Source: Fimenecus sp045543095 (GTDB lineage: Bacteria; Bacillota; Clostridia; Oscillospirales; Acutalibacteraceae). Taken from it: a DNA stretch of 33,206 bases. Shown here piece by piece: positions 6,587-14,930 of this stretch; positions within the stretch are counted from its first letter, which is position 1, and each line of letters opens with the position of its first letter. A program made the position numbers and the translations under genes. Under the pieces are notes generated by a model. The model searched no databases. It had not been told where the DNA came from and worked only from the letters and a program-made list of their open reading frames with translations. The DNA is taken from NCBI GenBank assembly GCA_045543095.1, contig JAZQMC010000024.1, forward strand, positions 1 to 33,206, read 5' to 3'.

Positions 6587-7828
6587 ATGAAAAGAATTAT
6601 ACTTCATTGTGACCTTAATAATTTTTATGCATCAGTTGAATGTGTTAAAAATCCCGCTTTAAAAGGGCTTCCCGTAGCCGTTTGCGGTAATAATGATGAC
6701 CGTCACGGCATTGTACTTGCAAAGTCACAAACCGCTAAAATATGTGGGGTAAAAACAGGTGATACAATATTTGAGGCAAAGAAAAAGTGCAAGGATATTA
6801 TTATTGTTCATACCGATTTTGACGCGTACCATCAATATTCTGAACTCGTTAAAGATATTTATGCTCAATATACCGATTTAATTGAGCCTTTTGGAATGGA
6901 TGAATGTTGGCTTGATGTAAGTGGCAGTACAATTTTGTTTGGTGAGGGCGAAAAAATAGCTGATGAAATAAGAGAACATATTAAGCGTGAAACAGGGCTT
7001 ACAATTTCGGTTGGGGTATCATTTAACAAGATTTTTGCAAAGCTTGGTAGTGATATGAAGAAACCCGATGCAACTACGATTATTTCACGCGAGAATTTTA
7101 AAGAAAAGGTGTGGAGTCTACCTGCGTCTGAACTGCTTTTTGTAGGTAGACGAACAACTAAAACTTTAGAGAAATACGGCATAAGAACAATTGGTGATAT
7201 TGCTTTGTCTAACGGCTCATTTATGAAAAAAATACTCGGCAAAAACGGATTTGATTTATGGCTTTATGCAAACGGAATGGACACATCACCCGTATCTCAT
7301 ATAGATTCAAAAACTGTAATGAAAAGTGTAAGCAGGGGAATTACTTGTGTTGAAAGTCTTTTATCAGTTTATGAGGCCCAGCGTGTAATTGCAGAGCTTT
7401 GCATAAGTGTATCAAAAGGGCTTCGCCGTGAGCATTTGCTTGCTACGGGAGTTCAGGTTGCTATTAAAGAGGATAATCTTACAGTCAAGCAATATTCTGC
7501 ACCCCTTGAATTTCCCACATTCAGTGCAAAAGAACTGTTTGACGGTGCAGTTTCACTATTTTTTGAAAAGCACAAATGGAAAAGAAATATCCGTTCAATA
7601 AGTGTTAGAACATACAATCTTGTATATGAAAAAAACTTTCAGCAATTATCTTTGGGTTATGATATTGATGCACACGAGAAGCAAGAAATCGTTGATACTG
7701 CACTTACTGAAATACGCGAAAAACAAGGGAGAGATACGGTTTTTAACTGTTGCCGACTTTTAGGAACAAAAATGCCGACAGGTAAATCTGATTACTCATC
7801 ATTACCGCCGGCAAGTATTTCTTATTAA
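6587..7828 (+). CDS. dinB: DNA polymerase IV (Y-family translesion polymerase)
   Basis: This 413-residue Y-family polymerase copies past damaged bases during the SOS response. The catalytic carboxylates are present: D9 in 'HCDLNNFYASVE' and D105-E106 in 'GMDECWLDVS'. 'GVSFNKIFAKLGSDMKKPDAT' and the helix-hairpin-helix thumb region ('LFVGRRTTKTLEKYGIRT') follow, then the little-finger domain. 'QLSLGY' near residue 360 resembles a sliding-clamp binding motif. An in-frame ATG-like start ten codons upstream (6557) overlaps the -10 element, so the ATG at 6587 after AAAGGGG is chosen. The gene is under an SOS promoter, alone, and converges with the ABC-F gene with only two bases between stops and no visible terminator. 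Confidence 0.95.
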   Translation: MKRIILHCDLNNFYASVECVKNPALKGLPVAVCGNNDDRHGIVLAKSQTAKICGVKTGDTIFEAKKKCKDIIIVHTDFDAYHQYSELVKDIYAQYTDLIEPFGMDECWLDVSGSTILFGEGEKIADEIREHIKRETGLTISVGVSFNKIFAKLGSDMKKPDATTIISRENFKEKVWSLPASELLFVGRRTTKTLEKYGIRTIGDIALSNGSFMKKILGKNGFDLWLYANGMDTSPVSHIDSKTVMKSVSRGITCVESLLSVYEAQRVIAELCISVSKGLRREHLLATGVQVAIKEDNLTVKQYSAPLEFPTFSAKELFDGAVSLFFEKHKWKRNIRSISVRTYNLVYEKNFQQLSLGYDIDAHEKQEIVDTALTEIREKQGRDTVFNCCRLLGTKMPTGKSDYSSLPPASISY

Positions 7829-7830
7829 AA

Positions 7831-9723
7831 TTACGCTAATTCCAACCACAGATTTTCAAGTTCTTCAAGCACTTCTTCTTTGATTCTTATTTCTTCAAGA
7901 ATTTCTGAAAGTCGGGTATAATCACTTGAAATGTCAGGTTCTTCAATAAGTGCTTTTAATTTATTGATTTCGTCCTGCAAAGATTCAATCTCTTTTTCGG
8001 TATTCATAAGCTTTGCACGGCGTTTTCTGTCCTGTGCTTTATTTTTTCGGGAATCATCATATTGAATTGCGGCATTGCTCTTATTTTCGGGCTTTGTCGC
8101 TTTTTCTTTTTCTTCTGCCTGTGAATGTTCCTTGTAATAGTCGTAGTTTCCCTTATAAATAACAACCTCGTCGGGCTTCATTTCAATGATTTTATCGGGC
8201 ACCGAGTTGAGTAAATATCGGTCGTGAGAAACCATAATAACAGTGCCTTCATACTGACTCAAAGCAAGGTCTAAAGCCTCTTTTGCCTTGTAATCAAGGT
8301 GATTTGTTGGTTCGTCCAAAACAAGTACATTGGAGCGTTCAAAGACAATTATGCACAAAACAACTTTTGCTCGGTTTGCACCGCTCATTTCACGAATTCG
8401 CTTAAATACATCTTCATCCTCAATAAGAAAACGGGCAAGCATACTGCGGATTTCATATTCAGTCTTCGTGGGGAATTTACGATGAACTGCTTCTAAAACA
8501 GTCATATTAAGGTCAAGTGAAGAAAGCTCTTGGTCAAAATATGAAATCTTCACATTACCGCCCCAACGAACAACACCCTCATAAGTCATTTTTTTAAGAA
8601 TTGCCTTTAAAAATGAGGATTTACCAACACCGTTTTTACCAACAAAAGCAACCTTTTCACCGCGGGTAACTTCTAAATCAAGGTTGTGGAATAAAGTGCG
8701 TTTAGTTTCACCTTTACCAACACTAACTTTTAAGCCTTTACACTCAAGAATTGTTTTGTGCGGTTCAATGTCAAAAGGAAATGAAATATGTAAATCTTTA
8801 ACTTGCGGGTTTGGTTTTGCGGCTAATTCTATTTTTTCAAGAGCTTTAACTCGAGTACCAACACTATTGATACTGCTTGATTTTGCAAGATTGCGTCGAA
8901 CATAATCTCTTAAATCTTCAATTTCTTTCTGTTGTTTTTCATATTCTTTTGTGAGCGTTTTAATGCGTTCTTCTTTTTGCTTTAAGAAAGATGAATATCC
9001 GCCTTTATATCTAACCAATTCGCCATTTTCTATTTCGCATATATCCGACGCAACTGCATTAAGAAAATATCGGTCGTGAGATACAATTATAACTGCACCT
9101 CTATAAGTTGAAAGATAATTTTCAAGCCAATTTAGCATAGAAAAGTCAAGGTGGTTTGTCGGTTCGTCAAGAATAAGCAGATTAGGATTTTCAACAAGAA
9201 TTTTTGCAAGTGCGAAACGAGTTTTTTCACCGCCCGAAAGAACAGAAACAGATGTTTGCATATCAAAATTTCCAAACCCCATACCATTCAGAACGGTATT
9301 AATTCGCACCTCGGCGTTATAGCCATCGGCGGCATCATAAATACTGGTTAATCTTTCATATTCTGCTTCATACTTTTCGTATTCCACTCCGCTTGAAACC
9401 GACATTTTTTTAGAAATATCCTCAATTTTTTTGCGTGTATCAAAAACTAACTGTAATGAATTTTGAATTTCTTGTTGGAGTGTATTTGATGTATTTAAAG
9501 CTTCATTTTGTTTAAGATAACCGATTCTCAAATCTGATTTTGTTGCGATTGTACCATCGTCACATTCAAGATTGCCAGATATAATGTTTAAAAGTGTAGT
9601 TTTACCTACACCGTTAATGCCCAACAGGCCAATTCTATCCTTATCATTAACAGCGAGATTTACATTTTTAAGTATGCTTTTGTCAAGAAACCCTTTGTTT
9701 ACATTATTTAAAGTAATAAGCAT
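7831..9723 (-). CDS. ABC-F family ATPase with degenerate second signature motif
   Basis: This 630-residue soluble protein has two fused ATPase domains and no membrane segment, which makes it an ABC-F protein that probably acts on ribosomes (translation factor or antibiotic protection). Domain 1 has Walker A GINGVGKT (35-42), signature LSGGE (162-166) and Walker B with DEPTNHLD (about 186-193). An alpha-helical linker with 'YVRRNLAKSSS' follows. Domain 2 has Walker A GKNGVGKS (362-369) and DEPTNHLD (470-477), but its signature reads MSGAN (446-450) instead of LSGGE. The C-terminus (about 560-630) is a highly charged coiled coil as in the Uup/YdiF group. AGGTG lies before the ATG. A terminator hairpin sits only 17 bases upstream of the ATG, so expression may need read-through. 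Subfamily is unsettled. Confidence 0.88.
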   Translation of the reverse strand: MLITLNNVNKGFLDKSILKNVNLAVNDKDRIGLLGINGVGKTTLLNIISGNLECDDGTIATKSDLRIGYLKQNEALNTSNTLQQEIQNSLQLVFDTRKKIEDISKKMSVSSGVEYEKYEAEYERLTSIYDAADGYNAEVRINTVLNGMGFGNFDMQTSVSVLSGGEKTRFALAKILVENPNLLILDEPTNHLDFSMLNWLENYLSTYRGAVIIVSHDRYFLNAVASDICEIENGELVRYKGGYSSFLKQKEERIKTLTKEYEKQQKEIEDLRDYVRRNLAKSSSINSVGTRVKALEKIELAAKPNPQVKDLHISFPFDIEPHKTILECKGLKVSVGKGETKRTLFHNLDLEVTRGEKVAFVGKNGVGKSSFLKAILKKMTYEGVVRWGGNVKISYFDQELSSLDLNMTVLEAVHRKFPTKTEYEIRSMLARFLIEDEDVFKRIREMSGANRAKVVLCIIVFERSNVLVLDEPTNHLDYKAKEALDLALSQYEGTVIMVSHDRYLLNSVPDKIIEMKPDEVVIYKGNYDYYKEHSQAEEKEKATKPENKSNAAIQYDDSRKNKAQDRKRRAKLMNTEKEIESLQDEINKLKALIEEPDISSDYTRLSEILEEIRIKEEVLEELENLWLELA

Positions 9724-9739
9724 GATTTACACCTAAAAT

Positions 9740-9761
9740 AAGGGACTGATTACAGTCCCTT
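9740..9761 (-). terminator. Terminator between nupQ and the ABC-F gene
   Basis: AAGGGACTG (9740-9748) pairs exactly with CAGTCCCTT (9753-9761) around a four-base loop. On the minus strand the stem is followed by ATTTTAGG, a short U-tract that runs into the ABC-F ribosome site. It ends the xpt-nup transcript, and may act as an attenuator for the ABC-F gene. Confidence 0.78.
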
Positions 9762-9783
9762 AAAATTTTGTTTTAATTAAATA

Positions 9784-10752
9784 TTATCTCTCTTCTCGGA
9801 AGTATGATAATCCGAGTGAAGCAGGGGGTTGGTTTTCTTTTTTATTCATAATACTGGTAATGATTAAAACTATAATGGTAATTACATAAGGTAACATTTT
9901 TAATATTTCTCGTTCTGATGATGTAATGTTACCGAAAACAAAAGCGGCAATATATAAAGCACCGAAAATATATGAACCAATAATTGAAACATTTGGTTTC
10001 CATAAAGTGAAGATAACAAGTGCAATAGCAAGCCAGCCAAAGGCTTCAATTGTAGCTGCTGTTTCCCAACTGCCTTTAACATAGTCCATTATGTAGAAGA
10101 CACCGCCAAAACCTGCAATACCGCTACCGATTAAAATTGCTACGTATTTGTACAATGTTACGTTAACGCCCATCGCATCAGCAGTAGCAGCACTTTCACC
10201 AATTGCTCGAAGATTAAGGCCAACTCTTGTCCGGTTAAAGATGAATGTTGTTACCAAAGCAATAGCAATTGCCAGATAAACATAGATACCATGACCGAAC
10301 AACACTTTAACAATGCCGTCTGAATTTTCAGCAAAAGGCAGGCATTTTGCAATAATTTTACCCGCAGTTGAAAAACCTGTTCTGTCAACGTAAGAGTGCA
10401 TCAAAAATTGTGTTACACCATTTCCGAAAATTGTAATTGCAAGACCTGTGATATTTTGATTACAACGGAATGTAATTGTCATTACCGCATAGATTGCACC
10501 CGTAAGCATTGCAAAGAGAAATGCACCAAGTAATGATATTGAAACCAGTACAAGCCAAGATGCATTTTCAACGGATTCAAGAGATTGTAAATATAAACTT
10601 ACAAAAAGACAACCGCCTACAGTACCGGTACACATTATACCGGGAATACCAAGGTTAAGGTGACCGGCTTTTTCAGTAATTGTTTCACCAACGCAACCAA
10701 AAAGAAGAACGGTGCCAATTGCAATTGCACTCATTAAGAATGTAACAATCAT
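9784..10752 (-). CDS. nupQ: Nucleoside ABC transporter permease (NupQ/YufQ-like)
   Basis: This 322-residue polytopic membrane protein is the second permease of a BmpA-type nucleoside importer. It starts with 'GCVGETITEKAGHLNLGIPGI', the hallmark of this permease subfamily (written as a landmark near residues 20-40), and contains 'NRTRVGLNLRAIGESAATADAMGV', the coupling-loop region that contacts the ATPase, shown here only to locate it around residues 167-190. Its ATG overlaps the nupP stop by four bases. The gene is last in the operon and is followed by a terminator. Nucleoside rather than ribose transport is inferred from the PnrA/BmpA binding protein and xpt in the same unit. Confidence 0.85.
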   Translation of the reverse strand: MIVTFLMSAIAIGTVLLFGCVGETITEKAGHLNLGIPGIMCTGTVGGCLFVSLYLQSLESVENASWLVLVSISLLGAFLFAMLTGAIYAVMTITFRCNQNITGLAITIFGNGVTQFLMHSYVDRTGFSTAGKIIAKCLPFAENSDGIVKVLFGHGIYVYLAIAIALVTTFIFNRTRVGLNLRAIGESAATADAMGVNVTLYKYVAILIGSGIAGFGGVFYIMDYVKGSWETAATIEAFGWLAIALVIFTLWKPNVSIIGSYIFGALYIAAFVFGNITSSEREILKMLPYVITIIVLIITSIMNKKENQPPASLGLSYFREER

Positions 10753-11849
10753 TTCTTAAGTTCCTCCTTATCTTTTTTTCTGAATACAAGTTTGTAGTTA
10801 ATGAAAAATGAACAAACAATTACTATAAAATAAATAATACCGACAACTATGTTTGAAATTGCATCATTTGTAAACATAAATGTTTTTCTTACATCCATCA
10901 TTCCTTTAGAAATAAATGTAATGAAAAAACTGGTTAAGATAATAATTAACGGATTAAATGCCGCAAGCCAAGTTGCCATAATACCTGTAAAGCCCATATT
11001 GTTAGCAGATGCAGTACCTATTGTATGGCTGATTGAACCTGCAAGAATAAAGCCTACAAGTCCAACAATTGCACCTGATAAAAGCATTGTACGAATAATA
11101 ACCTTATTAACTTTAATACCTACATATTTTGCTGTGTTTATGCTTTCACCAACAACAGAAATCTCATAACCGTGCTTTGATGAACGGAGATAAATATGCA
11201 TTAAAATTGTAATCACAACAAACAAAATTATAGGTAATAGGTATTTATTTCCAATTTCAGGGATGTTACCATAAGAAATCGGAGCAAGAACACCTGAACC
11301 GGTTTTAACCCAGATTGTAATGCATAAGGATACAAGACCCTGTGCAATATAGTTCATCATAAGTGTGAACAATGATTCATTTGTATTAAATTTTGCTTTA
11401 AAGATTGCGGGAATAACCGCCCATAATGCACCGCTGGTAATACTTGCAACGAGCATAATCGGGATTAAAATTGAATCTGCAACTTTTCCGCCAAGATAAA
11501 ACATACAAGCAATTGCTGAAAGACAACTTACAAGAATTTGACCGTTACCGCCCAAATTCCAGAATTTCATTTTAAAAGCGGGGAGTAATGCCATTGATGT
11601 ACCTAAAAGGAGTGACGTATCCTGAAGTAAAAGCCAGAATTTACGCTCACTGCCAAAAGCACCGTTAAATAAAGATTCAAAGAATTCAAATATGCCTTTG
11701 TCTGAAAACAAAGTACAGATTATTCCGCAAAAAAGCAAACCGACAACAAGAGCTACGGAATAAATAAGGATTACCTTTGGAATAGATATATTATCACGTT
11801 TGACAATACGAATAAAAGGTTCTTTCAGATTATTTGTATTCTTTTTCAT
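10749..11849 (-). CDS. nupP: Nucleoside ABC transporter permease (NupP/YufP-like)
   Basis: This 366-residue membrane permease pairs with NupQ. After a short charged N-terminus come hydrophobic helices with the family features 'GNGGQILVSCLSAI'-type loop (here LGGNGQILVS), 'FNTNESLFTLMMNYIAQGL' and the coupling segment 'VVGESINTAKYVGIKVNK'. The start overlaps the nupO stop and the end overlaps the nupQ start, each by four bases (ATGA), so all three are translationally coupled. The Lys-rich C-terminus (FRKKDKEELKK) is cytoplasmic. Family assignment as a BmpA-system permease is good; whether it prefers purine or pyrimidine nucleosides is not readable from the sequence. Confidence 0.85.
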   Translation of the reverse strand: MKKNTNNLKEPFIRIVKRDNISIPKVILIYSVALVVGLLFCGIICTLFSDKGIFEFFESLFNGAFGSERKFWLLLQDTSLLLGTSMALLPAFKMKFWNLGGNGQILVSCLSAIACMFYLGGKVADSILIPIMLVASITSGALWAVIPAIFKAKFNTNESLFTLMMNYIAQGLVSLCITIWVKTGSGVLAPISYGNIPEIGNKYLLPIILFVVITILMHIYLRSSKHGYEISVVGESINTAKYVGIKVNKVIIRTMLLSGAIVGLVGFILAGSISHTIGTASANNMGFTGIMATWLAAFNPLIIILTSFFITFISKGMMDVRKTFMFTNDAISNIVVGIIYFIVIVCSFFINYKLVFRKKDKEELKK

Positions 11850-13546
11850 TCCGTAACCTCCTCTTTATCTGTTTTAACCATTAAGAGACCGATTTCATCT
11901 TTGGTAGCGGTTCTGGCATCCACAATACCTGAAATTTTACCACCACTTAAAACTAATATTTTGTCACTCAATGCCATCAATACGTCCAAATCTTCGCCGA
12001 CAAAAATAACGGCAACACCTTTTTGCTTTTGTTCATTCAAAAGGTTGTATATTGTATATGAAGAGTTGATATCGAGTCCGCGAACAGGATAAGCCGTCAT
12101 TAAAACCGCAGGTGCAGCAGCAATTTCACGACCTACAAGAACCTTTTGAACATTACCGCCTGAAAGTTTTCTGACTGCAGTATGAGAATCAGGAGTATTA
12201 ACTTCTAATTCCTTAATAATTCTGTCAGCAAGGTCTGAAGGGCGTTTTCTGTCAAGGAAAAGAGATTTACCCTTACGATAACTACGAAGCATCATATTGT
12301 CAATAATATCCATATTGCCAACAAGACCCATACCAAGTCTGTCTTCAGGAACAAATGACAAACGAATTCCAAGTTCACGGATTTCTCTTGGAGATTTATC
12401 CTTAAGGTCAATAACTTCATCTTCTTTAAAAATGATTTTTTCGCTTTCAACAAGCTCTTTAATCTCTTTTTTGGACAGTTTTGCGAAATCAATATCATTT
12501 CCGTTTTCGTCCTTAAAAGCATTTTCCCTTGCAAGCTCCATAACGCGCTTATAAGTCTTGTGGAAGAAGGAAACAGGCTTATCCTTTTTAGGATGGTAAT
12601 AAGTCAATGTTCCGCTTTCGTACTTGTTAAGACCTGCTATTGCTTCAAGCAATTCCTTCTGACCGCTACCTGCGATACCTGCAATACCGAGTATTTCGCC
12701 ACCAAACGCATCAAAAGAAACATTATCTACCACATTAAAGCCGTCTAAATTTTTCACTGTTAAGCCAGAAACAGAAAGTCTAAGTTTACTGTCAACAGGG
12801 TCAGTTCGGTTGATATTAAGTTCAATTTTTTTACCAACCATCATTTCTGTAAGTTCTTTTTCAGTAGTTTCTGCAGTATTTACAGTTGCAATATGCTCAC
12901 CTTTACGAAGAACTGCAACTCTGTCAGAAATTTCCATAACCTCATTCAGCTTATGAGTGATAATAATAATTGACTTACCATCTTCCCTCATCGCCTTTAG
13001 CACCTTAAACAGGCTTCTTATTTCTTGTGGAGTTAAAACTGCTGTTGGTTCATCCAAGATAAGAATATCAGCACCCCTGTATAAAACCTTTAGGATTTCA
13101 ACGGTCTGCTTTTCTGAAACTGACATTTCATAGATTTTTTTGTCAAGGTTTATATGGAATCCGTATTTCTGAGCCATTTCATTGATACGGTTATTTACTT
13201 CTTTAAGATTAAATTTTTCGTCTTCAATACCCAATGCGACATTCTGTGCCGCAGTATAAATATCAATCAACTTAAAATGTTGATGAATCATACCTATCTT
13301 ATGCTCAAAAGCATCACGAGGGGAGCGAATAACAACTTCTTCGCCATCAATCAAAATTTTACCGGAATCAGGATAATAAATACCGGCTACCATATTCATA
13401 AGGGTTGTTTTACCGCAACCGTTCTCACCAAGAATAGAAAGGATTTCGCCTTTATATACATCTAAACTTACGTTATTGTTTGCAATAACCTTAGCACCAA
13501 ACTTTTTTGTGATATTCTTTAATTGTAAAATAACAGTTTTTTCCAT
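11846..13546 (-). CDS. nupO: Nucleoside ABC transporter ATPase (NupO/YufO-like), double-domain, with insertion in domain 2
   Basis: This 566-residue tandem ATPase drives the NupPQ permeases. Domain 1 has Walker A GENGCGKT (40-47), a signature-like MSVSEKQ (141-147) and Walker B ILILDEPTAVLT (161-172). Domain 2 has the weak Walker A GIAGSGQKE typical of this family, LSGGNVQK (461-468), and a degenerate Walker B region (MTAYPVRGLD). Between roughly residues 315 and 385, domain 2 carries a charged insertion of about 50-60 residues before the 'FVPEDRLGMGLVG' stretch, longer than I expect for NupO. The ATG at 13546 is chosen over an in-frame start 13 codons upstream because AAGGAG (13553-13558) precedes it. 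It overlaps nupP by four bases and is separated from bmpA by a hairpin. Confidence 0.88.
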   Translation of the reverse strand: MEKTVILQLKNITKKFGAKVIANNNVSLDVYKGEILSILGENGCGKTTLMNMVAGIYYPDSGKILIDGEEVVIRSPRDAFEHKIGMIHQHFKLIDIYTAAQNVALGIEDEKFNLKEVNNRINEMAQKYGFHINLDKKIYEMSVSEKQTVEILKVLYRGADILILDEPTAVLTPQEIRSLFKVLKAMREDGKSIIIITHKLNEVMEISDRVAVLRKGEHIATVNTAETTEKELTEMMVGKKIELNINRTDPVDSKLRLSVSGLTVKNLDGFNVVDNVSFDAFGGEILGIAGIAGSGQKELLEAIAGLNKYESGTLTYYHPKKDKPVSFFHKTYKRVMELARENAFKDENGNDIDFAKLSKKEIKELVESEKIIFKEDEVIDLKDKSPREIRELGIRLSFVPEDRLGMGLVGNMDIIDNMMLRSYRKGKSLFLDRKRPSDLADRIIKELEVNTPDSHTAVRKLSGGNVQKVLVGREIAAAPAVLMTAYPVRGLDINSSYTIYNLLNEQKQKGVAVIFVGEDLDVLMALSDKILVLSGGKISGIVDARTATKDEIGLLMVKTDKEEVTE

Positions 13547-13591
13547 AGGAAACTCCTTAAATAAAAAAGGATTATATTTTGTCAATCAACC

Positions 13592-13625
13592 GAGAAAGGC
13601 GAAGTTGATGTGCTTCGCCTTTCTC
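13592..13625 (-). terminator. Intercistronic hairpin between the bmpA-type gene and nupO
   Basis: GAGAAAGGCGAAG (13592-13604) and CTTCGCCTTTCTC (13613-13625) are exact complements around an eight-base loop. The stem follows the binding-protein gene in the transcript but lacks a downstream U-tract, so partial termination or 3'-end protection of the binding-protein message is more likely than full termination. It mirrors the livK-livH arrangement. Confidence 0.7.
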
Positions 13626-13653
13626 AAAAATTTAATTAGAATAATTTTAAAAA

Positions 13654-14874
13654 TTATTCAACAACAGCTGTAATGCCATCAATGATAACATTGAAGTAAG
13701 GAGCTGAACGTTTAGCACTTTCATTAAAGAATGTGCATTCGCCGTCTTTTTCAACAACTTCTGTATCAGGAGTATATGCATCATCTGTATCAACATCAGC
13801 CATGTAAGAAGTTAATGGTTTTCCGTCAACTGTGAATTTTGAACAGTCAAACACTTTGATTGAGCCATCTTTAAGTCCCGCCATAACTTCGTTAAGCTTT
13901 TCCTGTGTGCCTTTTGCAGCTGCAGAGCCGAGAGCTGTAATTTCAACAGAACCTGTTTGGATAGTGCCTGTCCAGTCAGTATCAATTGGCTTGTCGTTCT
14001 GAACACAATCAATAATGTACTCGAAATATGGTGTCCAGTTAATTCTTGAAGCTACGATAAATGTGTTTGGACACTGTGATGCAGTTGAAACGTTGTAAGC
14101 AACGTTAGGAATATTCTTTTCTTCACAAGCTGTAGGAGCACCCATTGAGTCAGCATGCTGAGAAATCAATTTACAACCATTGTCGATAAGAGCAAGAGCT
14201 GTTGTCTTTTCAGCTGTTTCATCGTACCAAGAGTTTGTGTAACGAACTTCCATAGTAACGTTTTCTACAATTGACTTAACGCCAAGATAGAATGATGTGT
14301 AACCTGAAATAACTTCTGCATAAGGCCATGCACCAACATAACCGATTTTTGCGTTTTCGTCAGAAACCTTACCGTTTTCGTCGCCATAGAGTTCAACAAG
14401 TTTCATACCTGCTGCAACACCTGCGAGGTAACGGCCTTCGTAAATGCTTGCAAATGCATTGTGGAAGTTAGCAAGTTTCTCTGTGTGTGCCATTGTACCT
14501 GTAGCGTGGCAGAATTCTACATTAGGGAATTCTTTTGCAGCCTTAATCATATTTGGCTCATGTCCAAATGAATCAGCAAAAATAAGGTCATATGTTTCTG
14601 CTAAGTCGGCTGCCTGGTCATAGCAAGCTGTACCTTCCTCAACAATGTCAGTAACGATTGTGTAATCGTCAGCTGTAAGACCTTTGTTTTCACATGCTGC
14701 TTTGAAAGCGTCGATGAAGTTCTTGTCATAAGTAGAAGCATCACCATGCAAGCAGATAAGAGCTGCTTTAATTCCCTCTGGTTTAGGGTCTTCTTTGCCG
14801 CCACATGCTGCGAAGCAAGTAACGATGAGAGTAATTGCCATTACAACAGCAAGTACTTTTTTGAGATTTTTCAT
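13654..14874 (-). CDS. bmpA: BmpA/PnrA-type nucleoside-binding lipoprotein
   Basis: This 406-residue lipoprotein has a signal peptide and lipobox ending in C-F-A-A-C with Cys24, followed by the PnrA-like domain: 'KAALICLHGDASTYDKNFIDAF', noted as the opening strand and helix near residues 34-56, 'ADSFGHEPNMIKAAKEFPNVEFCHATG', given as a position marker near residues 99-125, and 'IGYVGAWPYAEVISGYTSFYLG' near residues 167-188. The family binds purine and pyrimidine nucleosides outside the cell and hands them to NupPQ. AAAGGAG precedes the ATG. The gene lies 56 bases after the xpt stop without a convincing terminator, so it is probably co-transcribed with xpt. Purine nucleosides are the likely ligand from that context. 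Confidence 0.9.
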   Translation of the reverse strand: MKNLKKVLAVVMAITLIVTCFAACGGKEDPKPEGIKAALICLHGDASTYDKNFIDAFKAACENKGLTADDYTIVTDIVEEGTACYDQAADLAETYDLIFADSFGHEPNMIKAAKEFPNVEFCHATGTMAHTEKLANFHNAFASIYEGRYLAGVAAGMKLVELYGDENGKVSDENAKIGYVGAWPYAEVISGYTSFYLGVKSIVENVTMEVRYTNSWYDETAEKTTALALIDNGCKLISQHADSMGAPTACEEKNIPNVAYNVSTASQCPNTFIVASRINWTPYFEYIIDCVQNDKPIDTDWTGTIQTGSVEITALGSAAAKGTQEKLNEVMAGLKDGSIKVFDCSKFTVDGKPLTSYMADVDTDDAYTPDTEVVEKDGECTFFNESAKRSAPYFNVIIDGITAVVE

Positions 14875-14930
14875 AATACTTTTTCTCTCCTTTATTTTTT
14901 TGTAATATTTTTTACAGCATATCGCTGTTA

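Noticed and set aside
14898..14930. Terminator between xpt and the bmpA-type gene
   Set aside because: ACAGC-ATATC-GCTGT is only a 5-bp stem and is followed on the relevant strand by an A-run, not a U-run.
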